Under the pieces are notes generated by a model. It worked only from the letters and a program-made list of their open reading frames with translations, ran no database searches and was not told where the DNA came from. From positions 2,169,225 through 2,233,224 of the forward strand of contig CP054185.1 in assembly GCA_015180985.1 (NCBI GenBank): 64,000 nt of DNA. The letters are read 5' to 3'. Position numbers and translations under genes: made by a program. This stretch comes from Flammeovirgaceae bacterium. GTDB lineage: Bacteria; Bacteroidota; Bacteroidia; Cytophagales; Cyclobacteriaceae. Below, piece after piece: positions 42,907-51,987 of the stretch (its first letter is position 1; the number at the start of each line of letters is the position of its first letter).

Positions 42907-43578
42907 ATGAAACGAAAAATTAAGGCATTGATTCCGGTGCGTTCAGGCTCGTTGCGTGTTGAAAATAAAAATATCAGGCCTTTTTGCGGAAGTACCTTGC
43001 TTGAAATCAGGGTAAGGCAATTGCTGTCTTTATCGTTTTTGGATGGCGTTGTTGTAAGTTCAAACGATTCAGAAATGCTCCGAATTGCCCGCTCAATGGG
43101 GGCAGAAACGCATCAACGTGATCCCTATTTCGCATCGAATACGGTGTCAATGAGTGAAGTGTACGAGAACATGGCATCAGCCATGCAGTGCGATGATATA
43201 CTTTACGCACTGGTTACTACACCACTGGTTAGATCCGAATCTTTTAATAAGGCGTTTGAGCTGTACCATACATTGCCGAAAGAGTATGATTCAATTACCA
43301 CCGTAGCTGATGTGAAGGAGTTCCTTATATTGAACGGTAAACCCTTTAATTATGATGGAAAAAAAATACCTCGTTCTCAGGACTTGCCTGATATTATGAA
43401 GCTTACATTTTGTATTTCTATCTTGCCCAGGGATATAATGATTGAGAAAAAAAGTTGTTTAGGCAAAAGTCCGTATTTCTTCCGTTTGCCGCAGGAAGAA
43501 TCCATTGATATTGACACGCCTTTTGATTTTAAAGTGGCCGAATTACTTTACGGCCATTTTTTCATTAATAATCAGTGA
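42907..43578 (+). CDS. CMP-nonulosonate synthetase (NeuA/acylneuraminate cytidylyltransferase family)
   Basis: 223 aa. The nucleotide-binding start ALIPVRSGSLRVENKNIRPF matches the family's P-A/V-R-GSxR-x-x-KN loop. VVSSNDSEMLRIARSMGAETHQRDP and the terminal SIDIDTPFDFKVAELL are also typical. It activates a nonulosonic acid (Neu5Ac, legionaminic, pseudaminic or Kdo-like) with CTP. The Arg/Lys-rich variant loop (GSLRVENKN) differs from the usual GSKRIPRKN, so the exact sugar is uncertain. It directly follows the NeuB fusion, and the next gene overlaps or abuts its stop. Confidence 0.87.
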   Translation: MKRKIKALIPVRSGSLRVENKNIRPFCGSTLLEIRVRQLLSLSFLDGVVVSSNDSEMLRIARSMGAETHQRDPYFASNTVSMSEVYENMASAMQCDDILYALVTTPLVRSESFNKAFELYHTLPKEYDSITTVADVKEFLILNGKPFNYDGKKIPRSQDLPDIMKLTFCISILPRDIMIEKKSCLGKSPYFFRLPQEESIDIDTPFDFKVAELLYGHFFINNQ

Positions 43579-43589
43579 ATAGATCGAAT

Positions 43590-44336
43590 ATGCTGAAGCA
43601 ATTCGTTAACAGTTTGTTTGGTTTTTTCGGATTGAAACTTTCCCGGCTTAATCGTGCACGCAAGTATCTGCCTAAACCAACAATTGACAATGTGGAGATT
43701 GTAGCCTGCTTATTGGCACTTACTGATAAAGAGATCACCCTTGTTCAGGTAGGTGCTTGTGATGGTGTTACCAGCGATTCTGTTTATCCTTATTTAAAAT
43801 CAGGGAGAATTCGTGGATACCTCATAGAACCGTCAACTGTGAATTTCGAAAAACTTGAGATATTTTATAAGGGCATAAAGAATGTAACATTGATAAAGGC
43901 GGCTGTAGCCGAAAGTAACGAAAACAGGTTACTTTATACCATTAAAGATGAAGGGCGATGGCAAAACAATGGATGGGCCCGTCAGTTAGCATCCTTTTAT
44001 AAGGACCATCTCTTAAAACATGGTATTCATGAGAATGAAATTCAGGCTGAAAGTACCACTTGTCTCACATTGAAATCAGTTATCGAGATTTATGGAATTG
44101 ACACTTTAGATATTTTGCTTATTGATACTGAAGGATATGATGGCGAGATTGTTAAAATGGCCCTGGAGAGTGGATTAAATCCGCCCTTCATTGCATTTGA
44201 AAATGCACAACTTGTGCAAAATTATTCGCAGGAACAATTAGACTCATTGTATAACATACTTGCATCATGCAAGTATGTTTGGACGCATGATCGCATTAAT
44301 ACTCTGGCCATCCGGAAAGATTTTTTAAAGGGGTAA
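43590..44336 (+). CDS. FkbM-family methyltransferase
   Basis: 248 aa from ATG 43590; a GTG at 43575, overlapping the previous stop, is the alternative. FkbM-domain features are TLVQVGACDGVTSDSVYPYL (SAM site), GYLIEPSTVNFEKLEIFYKG, VTLIKAAVAESNENR, and LDILLIDTEGYDGEIVKMAL near residue 180. FkbM enzymes O-methylate sugars or polyketides. Within this cassette it may methylate the nonulosonic acid or an adjacent residue. Acceptor unknown. Confidence 0.88.
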   Translation: MLKQFVNSLFGFFGLKLSRLNRARKYLPKPTIDNVEIVACLLALTDKEITLVQVGACDGVTSDSVYPYLKSGRIRGYLIEPSTVNFEKLEIFYKGIKNVTLIKAAVAESNENRLLYTIKDEGRWQNNGWARQLASFYKDHLLKHGIHENEIQAESTTCLTLKSVIEIYGIDTLDILLIDTEGYDGEIVKMALESGLNPPFIAFENAQLVQNYSQEQLDSLYNILASCKYVWTHDRINTLAIRKDFLKG

Positions 44337-44353
44337 ATGTGAAAAGTTGTATA

Positions 44354-45100
44354 ATGGATTTTATTATTAAACTTTTCCGTTTTGTTTATGGCCTTTTGCT
44401 TTTTTCTATTTTTAGGCGCACAATTAACCTGGAAAGGCTGTTACTTGGTAAGCGAGTTGCCATTATTGGAGCTGCAAACTCAGCCTTCCACACAGGTAAA
44501 GGTGAATACATTGATGGTTTTGATGTAGTAATCAGAGTGAATAAGGCTCCCTTATTGTTAAAACAAGGTGAATGGAAAGAGGATATCGGCACAAAAGCGG
44601 ACATTTTGTTCCATAGCTTTTACGAAAATGAGAGAAGCGGTGGCGGGCCGTTAAACCTTGCGCTTTATGATTCACTAAATATCCGATACTTGATAAATCC
44701 AATTTCAGAATTCAGTGGTTATCGGGTGATCTTTAATTTTTATAAAAAGTATTTATTGACCAGAACTGTTTTCACATTGCCCAGGAAACTATTTAAGAAA
44801 ATAAAATCTGATTTGGGTACATATAAGCCTACTATTGGGTTTTGCGCCCTTTACGCGGTACTTCATACCAATTTTTCCGAATTGTATATTACAGGCTTTA
44901 CATTCTTTAGAACTGCTTTCGGAGAAGGATATAGAAATGAAATGAGAGAGCCTGGCCAGGTCAGAGAATTTATAAAATCAGCAGGTTTACATGATCCCGA
45001 ACTTGAACTTGCGGTATTCAGCGCGCTTTTGCATAAAAATAGAAAAAAGCGAATTGTGCTTGATAGTAGTCTATCTGAAATCGTGAAATCAGCAGAATAA
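44354..45100 (+). CDS. GT29-like sialyltransferase
   Basis: 248 aa from ATG 44354 (GTG at 44339 possible). The first hydrophobic helix (about 5-25) suggests membrane attachment. A large-sialylmotif-like block spans residues 33-85: VAIIGAANSAFHTGKG, then YIDGFDVVIRVNKAP and DIGTKADILFHSF, corresponding to the D-x-V-x-R-x-N and G-x-K-x-D pattern of GT29. A small-sialylmotif-like block KPTIGFCALYAVLH lies near 158-171, followed by ELYITGFTFFR. GT29 enzymes use CMP-sialic acid; the nearby NeuB and NeuA homologues fit. Bacterial GT29-like proteins are little studied, so the donor and linkage are inference. Confidence 0.7.
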   Translation: MDFIIKLFRFVYGLLLFSIFRRTINLERLLLGKRVAIIGAANSAFHTGKGEYIDGFDVVIRVNKAPLLLKQGEWKEDIGTKADILFHSFYENERSGGGPLNLALYDSLNIRYLINPISEFSGYRVIFNFYKKYLLTRTVFTLPRKLFKKIKSDLGTYKPTIGFCALYAVLHTNFSELYITGFTFFRTAFGEGYRNEMREPGQVREFIKSAGLHDPELELAVFSALLHKNRKKRIVLDSSLSEIVKSAE

Positions 45101-45104
45101 TTTT

Positions 45105-46337
45105 GTGATTAAAACTTCAATTTTTATAGTTCCACGTCTAAGCACAGCATGGCAGGGTAACGAAGCCGGCTGGATTACTTCATCAGGTTGGGCAAGTGCC
45201 GGTGAACAGTTATGGGGAGAGGCTTTGGTTGCTACGGTAGATGGAATTTTTAATCCTGCTGAAGCAAGACTGTTTCCCAGGCCCGTTAGCTCCTCATTGA
45301 ACAAGGAGAATTATTCATTAATCAGAAAGTCCATTCCTGAATTTCTCATTACTGCATACAAGGACTGGCGTCTTTATCAATCCAAAAAAGGAGCTTGGCC
45401 AATTGAGAACGGAACAGTTTTATACAATAAGAAGGTTGTTTTGGTTTGGGAGCGCCATGATTTATTCCATGGGCCTGGAAGAAGTTTAGCTGATAAATTT
45501 AAGGCTCCTTTAGTTGTATCGGTTGAGGCACCTGTGGTTTGGGAGGCTGAAAAATGGGGTGTTAACAGACCGGGCTGGGGTAAGTGGCTGGAAACCAAGT
45601 TTGAGGCAAAATCATTAAAGAATGCTGACTTGGTTTCCTGTGTTTCGGATGAGGTAAAGCAAAAAGTAATTCAACTTGGCGTTTCTTCTAATAAAGTTAT
45701 TGTATCTCCCAATCGGGTAGATGGCAGTCTGTTTCATCCACAGGTGGATGGCAGTTTAATTGCTCAAAAGTTTAACCTCACAAACAAGCGTGTAATCGGG
45801 TGGACCGGAAGTTTCCGACCTTTTCATGGATTAGACACAGTAGTTAAGGCTTTTAAAATGGTTAATAACCGCTATAACGACACTGTGTTGATTCTTGTTG
45901 GTTCAGGGCAGGAGCATTCACGAGTTCAAAAATTGGTGTGTCGGCTGGGATTAGTTGACTCTGTAATCTTTACAGGTAGACAACCTTTTACGGTTATCCC
46001 TCAAATAGTAAGTAATTTTTATATCTCCATCGTTAGTGCGTCTTCTGCTGAAGGATTTCATTACTCCCCTTTAAAATTAAGAGAGTACCAGGCGGTAGGC
46101 AGTGCTGTTATTGCTCCGAAGGCTGGAAACCTTACCGAGTTATTTAGCGAGGGTCGTGATTTGCTTTTTTATAATGCCGGAGATGAGAATGACCTTGCTG
46201 AAAAGATTTTTTTGTTATTAGAGAACAAGACACTTCACAATTCGCTTGTTAAGAGAGGCACCCAGTTGATTGAAGAAGACGGTACTTGGTTGCATGAATT
46301 AAAAAGAGTAGCAAAATTACTCAACATTGAACAATGA
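45105..46337 (+). CDS. Glycosyltransferase family 4/GT-B protein
   Basis: 410 aa with a GTG start at 45105, 4 nt after the previous stop; no ATG precedes the first strand. The C-terminal half is a GT-B donor domain: VIVSPNRVDGSLFHP near residue 203, IGWTGSFRPFHGLDTVVKAF near 230, and ILVGSGQEHSRVQKLV near 265. SASSAEGFHYSPLKLREYQAVGSAVIAPKAGN (E-x7-E motif) lies near 315-345. Cytosolic or membrane-associated transfer of a nucleotide sugar to the growing lipid-linked unit. Its stop overlaps the wzx ATG by 4 nt. Confidence 0.9.
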   Translation: MIKTSIFIVPRLSTAWQGNEAGWITSSGWASAGEQLWGEALVATVDGIFNPAEARLFPRPVSSSLNKENYSLIRKSIPEFLITAYKDWRLYQSKKGAWPIENGTVLYNKKVVLVWERHDLFHGPGRSLADKFKAPLVVSVEAPVVWEAEKWGVNRPGWGKWLETKFEAKSLKNADLVSCVSDEVKQKVIQLGVSSNKVIVSPNRVDGSLFHPQVDGSLIAQKFNLTNKRVIGWTGSFRPFHGLDTVVKAFKMVNNRYNDTVLILVGSGQEHSRVQKLVCRLGLVDSVIFTGRQPFTVIPQIVSNFYISIVSASSAEGFHYSPLKLREYQAVGSAVIAPKAGNLTELFSEGRDLLFYNAGDENDLAEKIFLLLENKTLHNSLVKRGTQLIEEDGTWLHELKRVAKLLNIEQ

Positions 46338-47815
46338 GTCAGTTGAGGCAGAAAGCAACACAGTCTTTCCTTTGGGATATGCTCTCTATTTTTGCAAAAC
46401 AGGGGGTTTCCTTCATAGTTTCTGTTTTTCTTGCCAGACTTCTGCTTCCGGCTGAGTTTGGGTTGGCAGCCATGGCGCTTGTGTTCATAACCATCTCCCA
46501 GGTTTTTGCTGATTTTGGCCTGGCTTCTGCGCTTGTTCAGAATAAGGAAAACACCTCTCTAACTTATTCTTCAGTGTTTTACTTTAATCTGATTATTGGT
46601 CTTCTTCTGTTTGTATTTTTTTGGTTGCTGGCACCCTTCATCGCTGCATTTTATGATGATGCCCGAATCACCATGCTGGTTAGGTACCTGTCGCTCGGAT
46701 TTATAATTAATGGTTTTAACTTGGTGCAGCAAACCATTCTGCGTAGAAACCTGGAGTTTAAAAAAATTACTTTACGAGCATTTGTAGCTCAATTTATTAG
46801 TGGAAGTCTCGCAATAGTTCTTGCTTACCGGGGTTGGGGCGTGTATGCACTGGTGGTACAAAATTTAACGGGGGCGGCAATTGGTACAGCCCTGCTTTGG
46901 CAGGTTACCGAATGGAAACCAAAATTAGAGTTTTCATGGCCCGAAATAAAAAAGCTAAGTGGCTTCAGTACATATGTTTTTCTTAACCATGTAACCACTA
47001 AGCTTGCATCGCAACTTGATACGCTTGTAGTGGGTAAAGTATTTAGTGCAGCTACTCTGGGTTTTTACAGCCGGGCCACTTCACTTAATTCGTTGGTTAC
47101 CACGTTTTCTTCAACCAGCATCAGTCGGGTGTCATTTCCGGTATTAAGCAGGCTTCAGGATGATCCGCTGCGGTTTACCGGTGTTTATTTTAAACTATTA
47201 GAGTTTGTTGCGTTCGTATCGTTTGGGCTGAGTGGTGCCCTTATTTTTGCCGGTGGTGATCTGATAACCATATTGTTTGGTCGTAATTGGGAACCTTCCG
47301 TTATTATCTTCCAGGTATTGGTGTTAAAGTCCTTTACCTATCCTGTCAGTTTATTGATAGTAAGCGCATTTTGGGCCGCTGGCAAAGCAAAAGAAAGTTT
47401 TTGGTTTGGTAATGCAGGCAAAACCATCGGTTTACTACCTCTGGTGGTGGCGATTGTATGGGGCTTTACACCATTTTTGTACTCGGTAGTTGTGGCGTCC
47501 ATTTTAAGTTGGCTATTTTCCAACTGGTCGGTTACGTACTCTTTCCGAATATCCTTTATCCGGCAGTGTAAAATTATCGGTTTATATTTCCTGCTGTTTG
47601 CTAGTATCAGTCTTTTCATCTTTATGATTGTGGATTACGTTTTATCTCCGTTTGCGTTTCCGCTTTCTGGTATTCTTACAGGCGGTATATTTGCCGCTAT
47701 TTATATTAGTGTAAATTTTGCCCTCAAAACCGCGGGTCACCAAACAACAATGGAGTATTTATTACCGGTTTTAAAGCAGGCAGGTAATCGGTTATTTTTT
47801 ATTAACAAACGGTAA
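46334..47815 (+). CDS. Wzx-like polysaccharide flippase (MOP superfamily, WzxC type)
   Basis: 493 aa with about 14 hydrophobic segments. The N-terminal QKATQSFLWDMLSIFAKQGVSFIVSVFLARLLLPAEFG matches the Polysacc_synt family start, including the LARLLLP.EFG motif. A conserved NHVTTKLASQLDTLVVGKVFSAATLGFYSRATSL lies near residue 215. It flips undecaprenyl-linked repeat units across the inner membrane. It is the only flippase recognised in the window, so the cluster uses a Wzx/Wzy-type route, with the candidate Wzy at 57.6 kb. Confidence 0.92.
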   Translation: MSQLRQKATQSFLWDMLSIFAKQGVSFIVSVFLARLLLPAEFGLAAMALVFITISQVFADFGLASALVQNKENTSLTYSSVFYFNLIIGLLLFVFFWLLAPFIAAFYDDARITMLVRYLSLGFIINGFNLVQQTILRRNLEFKKITLRAFVAQFISGSLAIVLAYRGWGVYALVVQNLTGAAIGTALLWQVTEWKPKLEFSWPEIKKLSGFSTYVFLNHVTTKLASQLDTLVVGKVFSAATLGFYSRATSLNSLVTTFSSTSISRVSFPVLSRLQDDPLRFTGVYFKLLEFVAFVSFGLSGALIFAGGDLITILFGRNWEPSVIIFQVLVLKSFTYPVSLLIVSAFWAAGKAKESFWFGNAGKTIGLLPLVVAIVWGFTPFLYSVVVASILSWLFSNWSVTYSFRISFIRQCKIIGLYFLLFASISLFIFMIVDYVLSPFAFPLSGILTGGIFAAIYISVNFALKTAGHQTTMEYLLPVLKQAGNRLFFINKR

Positions 47816-47820
47816 GTATT

Positions 47821-48894
47821 ATGATTCAGGTAACCAAACCTTTTTTACCGCCCCGCGAAGAGTATGAGCGACTGTTGGAAGGCATCTGGCAGCGCAACAT
47901 CCTTACCAACAACGGCCCGCTGGTGGTTGAACTGGAGCAAAAATTAAAAGAGTACCTCGGTGTACCCTACTTATTATATGTAACCAACGGGACAATAGCA
48001 TTGCAACTTGCTATTAAAGCCCTGGGCCTGAAAGGCGAAATTATTACCACACCGTTTAGTTATGTAGCCACTACCAGTAGTATTGTGTGGGAAGGATGCC
48101 AACCGGTGTTTGTGGATATTGATGAACGTACATTAAATATTAATCCGGCTTTGATCGAGCAGGCCATTACCGAAAAAACATCAGCCATTCTGGCAACACA
48201 TGTTTATGGTAATCCTTGCGACATTGATACCATTGAGCAGGTGGCCAGGAAGCACAATCTGAAAGTAATTTATGATGCAGCTCATTGTTTTGGCACAAGT
48301 TATAAAGGTGAATCAGTCTTTGCTTATGGAGATATAAGCACTACCAGTTTCCATGCCACTAAACTATTTCATACCGTTGAAGGTGGAGCTGTTTTCAGTC
48401 GGGATGAGAAGTTGATTAAAAAACTTGATTTCATGCGAAACTTTGGACACAATGGACCAGAAGATTTTGCTGAAGTTGGGATCAACGGTAAAAACTCAGA
48501 GTTCCATGCCGCCATGGGATTGGTTAACCTGAATTTCATGCCTTTCGTCTTAAAAAAAAGGAAGCTCCAGTGGGTAATGTATGACAACCTTCTCAACCAT
48601 GTAAAAGTTCAGGCGTTATCAATAAATAAACTTGCCATATTCAATTATGCCTACTACCCGCTTATCTTGGAGAGTGAAGAGGTAACCCTCAGGATTTTAA
48701 ACAGGCTGCAGGCCAATCAAATTTTCCCGCGGAGGTATTTTTATCCAGCTTTAAATACAGTAAGACTTTATGCTTCGGGTACTTTGCCGGTTAGTGAATC
48801 TGTAAGCAGGCGGATACTTTGCCTTCCAATATTCCATGAGCTTGCAGATGCTGATATTGAACGGATTTGCAAGATGATTTGTAATGCGATTTAA
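47821..48894 (+). CDS. DegT/DnrJ/EryC1/StrS-family PLP aminotransferase
   Basis: 357 aa. The N-terminus VTKPFLPPREEYERLLEGIW...NNGPLVVELE is typical of nucleotide 4-keto-sugar aminotransferases. VTNGTIALQLAIKALGL (PLP phosphate site), TPFSYVATTSSIVWEGCQPVFVDID, YDAAHCFG near residue 150 (Asp binding pyridine N) and the PLP lysine in SFHATKLFHTVEGGAVF near 180 are visible. It makes a 4-amino or 3-amino sugar from a keto intermediate. WbqC follows 8 nt later, a frequent partner of such aminotransferases. Confidence 0.93.
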   Translation: MIQVTKPFLPPREEYERLLEGIWQRNILTNNGPLVVELEQKLKEYLGVPYLLYVTNGTIALQLAIKALGLKGEIITTPFSYVATTSSIVWEGCQPVFVDIDERTLNINPALIEQAITEKTSAILATHVYGNPCDIDTIEQVARKHNLKVIYDAAHCFGTSYKGESVFAYGDISTTSFHATKLFHTVEGGAVFSRDEKLIKKLDFMRNFGHNGPEDFAEVGINGKNSEFHAAMGLVNLNFMPFVLKKRKLQWVMYDNLLNHVKVQALSINKLAIFNYAYYPLILESEEVTLRILNRLQANQIFPRRYFYPALNTVRLYASGTLPVSESVSRRILCLPIFHELADADIERICKMICNAI

Positions 48895-48902
48895 CGGATA
48901 CT

Positions 48903-49604
48903 ATGAAGTTGGCCATTATGCAGCCTTACTTTTTCCCCTACATTGGGTATTTTCAGTTAATGAATGCTGTTGATCAATTTATTATTTATGACAATATTGA
49001 GTTCAGTCGCAAGGGATGGATCCATAGAAACAGGATTCTTATAAACAATAGTCCATCTTATATCAGCCTTCCTATTAAAAATGATTCGGATTACCTTTCC
49101 GTATGTGACCGCTACCTGGCTGAAAGCTGGCCTGTTGAGAAGAGTAAACTTATTAACCGAATTACAGAGGCTTATAGAAAAGCACCTTACTTTAAACCAG
49201 TAATGTCTGTAGTTGAGAGCAGCCTTGATTTTGATGATCACAATCTGTTCCGATTCATTTATCATTCTTTACAACAAATTAGGGCTTATTTGAATATTGT
49301 TACCCCAATGCAAATCTCCTCACAAATGGACATTGATCATTCGTTGAAGGCGCAAGATAAGGTCTTAGCATTGTGTAAAGCCAGTAGTACATCGGTTTAC
49401 ATAAATCCTATAGGAGGAGTAGATTTATATAGTCGCAGTCGTTTTGCAGAAGAGGGGATTGAACTTTTATTTCTTAAGGCTGATCCAATAACTTACAAAC
49501 AGTTTAGCGGTGACTTTATTCCATCCTTGTCTATTATTGATGTGATGATGTTTAACTCTGTTGATGAGGTGCGTAATTTTTTGATGCGGTTTTCTCTAAA
49601 TTGA
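48903..49604 (+). CDS. WbqC-family protein
   Basis: 233 aa. The N-terminus MKLAIMQPYFFPYIGYFQLMNAVD and the following FIIYDNIEFSRKGWIHRNRIL are the defining WbqC signature, with a late DPITYKQFSGDFIPSLSIIDVMMFN segment. WbqC proteins lie in O-antigen or EPS clusters beside amino-sugar genes, and an N-acyl or glycine transfer to an aminosugar has been suggested for relatives; the biochemical function is not settled. With the preceding aminotransferase gene it may decorate the amino sugar made there (inference). Confidence 0.9.
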   Translation: MKLAIMQPYFFPYIGYFQLMNAVDQFIIYDNIEFSRKGWIHRNRILINNSPSYISLPIKNDSDYLSVCDRYLAESWPVEKSKLINRITEAYRKAPYFKPVMSVVESSLDFDDHNLFRFIYHSLQQIRAYLNIVTPMQISSQMDIDHSLKAQDKVLALCKASSTSVYINPIGGVDLYSRSRFAEEGIELLFLKADPITYKQFSGDFIPSLSIIDVMMFNSVDEVRNFLMRFSLN

Positions 49605-49607
49605 TTT

Positions 49608-50567
49608 ATGTTTCGTTGGATAAAATTGGGAAGAATTTTTAATCCGCAGGAAGTTAAAGGTATAAATTGGTTGGCCGAGTTTGCCCAGGCGCCAAGTGTG
49701 TTGTTGTTTGATGACTTTGTGCGGGTGTATTTCTCGTGCCGGCCACCGGCAGATGAACTGGGAAGGTATGTAAGTTACACCGCCTACGTTGATTTAAAGA
49801 GGACTGACTTTTTCAAAGTTGTTGAACTTGCTAAACAGCCAGTAATGTCATTGGGTGAGCGGGGCACGTTTGATGAATTCGGTACTTACCCGTTTTCTGT
49901 AATTCGAAATGCAGATGAACTTTGGGGCTATTACGGGGGCTGGACACGTTGCGAATCGGTTCCGTTTAATGTGGCAATTGGGGTTGCCTGTAGTCGCGAC
50001 AACGGGAAAACTTTTATTCGGCTTGGGAAGGGGCCTGTATTGTCCTATTCTCCAGATGAACCTTTTATTCTCAGCGGGCCAAAAATAAGGCGCTTTAATA
50101 ATTATTTTGTGCTCTATTATATTGCCGGAAAAAAATGGATTTCTACTGAAAACAGGCCGGAACCTGTTTATAGGATAAGGATGGCAATATCTGATGATGG
50201 AATTAACTGGAAAAAACAAAATAGAGATTTAATTGATGTTCGCCTCGAAGAAAACGAGTGCCAGGCAAGTCCGGATGTATTCTATTCAAATGGTAGGTAC
50301 CACATGTTTTTTTGTTATCGGTACAGTTTGAATTATCGCTCAAAGACCGGAGGTTACCGGATAGGGTATGCCGTTTCAGATGACGGCTTTAACTGGACGC
50401 GCGATGATAATAAAGCCGGTATTGCTGTTTCCGAGGAGGGTTGGGACTCTGAAATGATCAGTTACCCACATGTTTTTGAATTAGACGGATCTATTTACAT
50501 GCTGTACCTCGGTAATCAGGTGGGTCGATATGGTTTTGGTTTGGCCCTGTTGGATGGATGTTTATAG
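49608..50567 (+). CDS. Beta-propeller glycosidase-like protein, copy 1
   Basis: 319 aa, no signal peptide. It has repeated propeller motifs typical of GH32/43/68/130-type five-blade folds: VYFSCRPP, GTFDEFGTYPFSVI, GVACSRDNGKTFIRLGKGPVL, AISDDGINWKKQ, AVSDDGFNWTRDD, GWDSEMISYPHVFELDGSIYMLYLG. The S-x-D-G-x-x-W/F blade pattern is clear and acidic residues (Asp/Glu in FDEFGTYP, ECQASPDVF, DSEMISYP) could form an active site. Cytoplasmic location makes degradation of the exported polymer unlikely; a transferase, phosphorylase or trimming role is possible. It is followed by a homologous gene, 2 nt away. Confidence 0.75.
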   Translation: MFRWIKLGRIFNPQEVKGINWLAEFAQAPSVLLFDDFVRVYFSCRPPADELGRYVSYTAYVDLKRTDFFKVVELAKQPVMSLGERGTFDEFGTYPFSVIRNADELWGYYGGWTRCESVPFNVAIGVACSRDNGKTFIRLGKGPVLSYSPDEPFILSGPKIRRFNNYFVLYYIAGKKWISTENRPEPVYRIRMAISDDGINWKKQNRDLIDVRLEENECQASPDVFYSNGRYHMFFCYRYSLNYRSKTGGYRIGYAVSDDGFNWTRDDNKAGIAVSEEGWDSEMISYPHVFELDGSIYMLYLGNQVGRYGFGLALLDGCL

Positions 50568-50569
50568 CT

Positions 50570-51526
50570 ATGAAATGGAAGAAAATCGGTAGAATTTTTA
50601 ATCCCTTTGATCATCCTAGTTTGAACGACTATGCAGGATATGCTCAATCGCCTCAGGCACTTCCGCTCGTTGACCGGGTGAGGATCTATTTTTCTATTCG
50701 AAAGAAGGATCAACAAGGCAAATTTACCAGCCACATTCTGTTTGCTGACTTTGATAAAGAGTTTAAAAAGATTTTGCAGATAAGTTCTGAACCCGTACTT
50801 GAACCAGGTAAACTCGGTGCCTTTGATGAACACGGAATTTTTCCGTTTAGCCCATTACATGATGGTCAGCGAATTTTAGCCTATACTTGTGGCTGGAGTA
50901 GACGGGTATCGGTGTCTGTTGAAACATCAACCGGATTGGCAATAAGTACGGACGGTGGCATTACTTTCAATCGATTGGGTGATGGTCCTATAATGAGTTC
51001 ATCTTTACATGAACCTTTTCTTGTTGGCGATTCGTTCGTTAGGAAGTACAGTAACCGATACCATATGTGGTATATATTTGGCACTAAATGGGTGCAGTTT
51101 GATGCAGGTGAATCCGCTGAAAGAGTTTATAAAATTGGGTATGCAGTATCAGATGATGGTATTAATTTTATGAGGGAGGGAAGAGCAATAATTAAGGATG
51201 TGATTAATGCAGATGAGTGCCAGGCACTACCCACGGTTATTCGGCAAAATGGAAATTATCACATGGTATTTTGTTTCAGGCATGTTAGGGGTTTTAGAAC
51301 AGATAAGACAAAATCTTACCGATTGGGTTATGCAATGTCTACCGATTTAATTAACTGGGATCGAAATGATGATTTGTTGAACTTGCCGGTTACTGAAAAC
51401 AGTTGGGATTCGGATATGATGTGTTATCCTAATTTGTTTGAATGGCAAGGTAGAACTTACCTCCTCTACAATGGAAACGAATTTGGTAAGTACGGTTTTG
51501 GATTGGCTGTGTTGGACGAGAATTGA
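50570..51526 (+). CDS. Beta-propeller glycosidase-like protein, copy 2
   Basis: 318 aa from ATG 50570, which aligns with the start of copy 1 (WKKIGRIFNP versus WIKLGRIFNP); an earlier ATG at 50558 overlaps copy 1 and is less likely. Matching blocks include GAFDEHGIFPFSPL, GLAISTDGGITFNRLGDGP, AVSDDGINFMREGR, ADECQALPTVI, NSWDSDMMCYPNLFEWQGRTYLLYNGNEFGKYGFGLAVLD. The same acidic positions are conserved in both copies, suggesting both are active. They are clearly diverged, so the duplication is old. Function unknown; probably acts on a glycan intermediate. Confidence 0.75.
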   Translation: MKWKKIGRIFNPFDHPSLNDYAGYAQSPQALPLVDRVRIYFSIRKKDQQGKFTSHILFADFDKEFKKILQISSEPVLEPGKLGAFDEHGIFPFSPLHDGQRILAYTCGWSRRVSVSVETSTGLAISTDGGITFNRLGDGPIMSSSLHEPFLVGDSFVRKYSNRYHMWYIFGTKWVQFDAGESAERVYKIGYAVSDDGINFMREGRAIIKDVINADECQALPTVIRQNGNYHMVFCFRHVRGFRTDKTKSYRLGYAMSTDLINWDRNDDLLNLPVTENSWDSDMMCYPNLFEWQGRTYLLYNGNEFGKYGFGLAVLDEN

Positions 51527-51531
51527 CTAAA

Positions 51532-51978
51532 ATGGATTACGAGTTTACTGAAAATCGTGCAGGCAAAGATGAAGTGTATGAACATTTAGTAAAATGTAAC
51601 AGATCATTTATCCCTGCTTTGAATTCGCGGGTAGATATTAAGCTTTATACCGAAAAGATTATGAATGGAGCCGTACGGTTTGAGGCGTGGTTTAATGACA
51701 GACTGATTGGGCTTGTAGCTGTTTATTTAAATGACAATACCCGTAAAGTTGCTTATGTGACCAATGTTAGCGTTGAGCCTGTCCATACAGGCAAAGGATT
51801 AGCAAAGAAACTAGTTATGAGGAGCATTAAAAGGGCTAGCCAAATGTCTTTTGAACAGCTGCAACTTGAAGTAAGTGTAAACAACCAACCCGCGGTTAAC
51901 TTATATAAAGACCTTGGCTTTAAAAAGATAGAGGATACAACGGATGAATCTTATAAATTGGCGCTTAAACTAAACTGA
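51532..51978 (+). CDS. GNAT-family N-acetyltransferase
   Basis: 148 aa from ATG 51532. The acetyl-CoA-binding motif A is VTNVSVEPVHTGKGLAKKLVMRSIKRA (R/QxxGxG/A type: HTGKGLAKKL) near residue 80. Motif B follows with LQLEVSVNNQPAVNLYKDLGFKKI. Likely N-acylates an amino sugar in the pathway, as the acetyltransferases of sialic-acid-like synthesis do, but GNAT substrates cannot be read from sequence. Its start sits 5 nt after the second propeller gene, and the next methyltransferase starts 9 nt after its stop. Confidence 0.9.
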   Translation: MDYEFTENRAGKDEVYEHLVKCNRSFIPALNSRVDIKLYTEKIMNGAVRFEAWFNDRLIGLVAVYLNDNTRKVAYVTNVSVEPVHTGKGLAKKLVMRSIKRASQMSFEQLQLEVSVNNQPAVNLYKDLGFKKIEDTTDESYKLALKLN

Positions 51979-51987
51979 CATTGCAAA

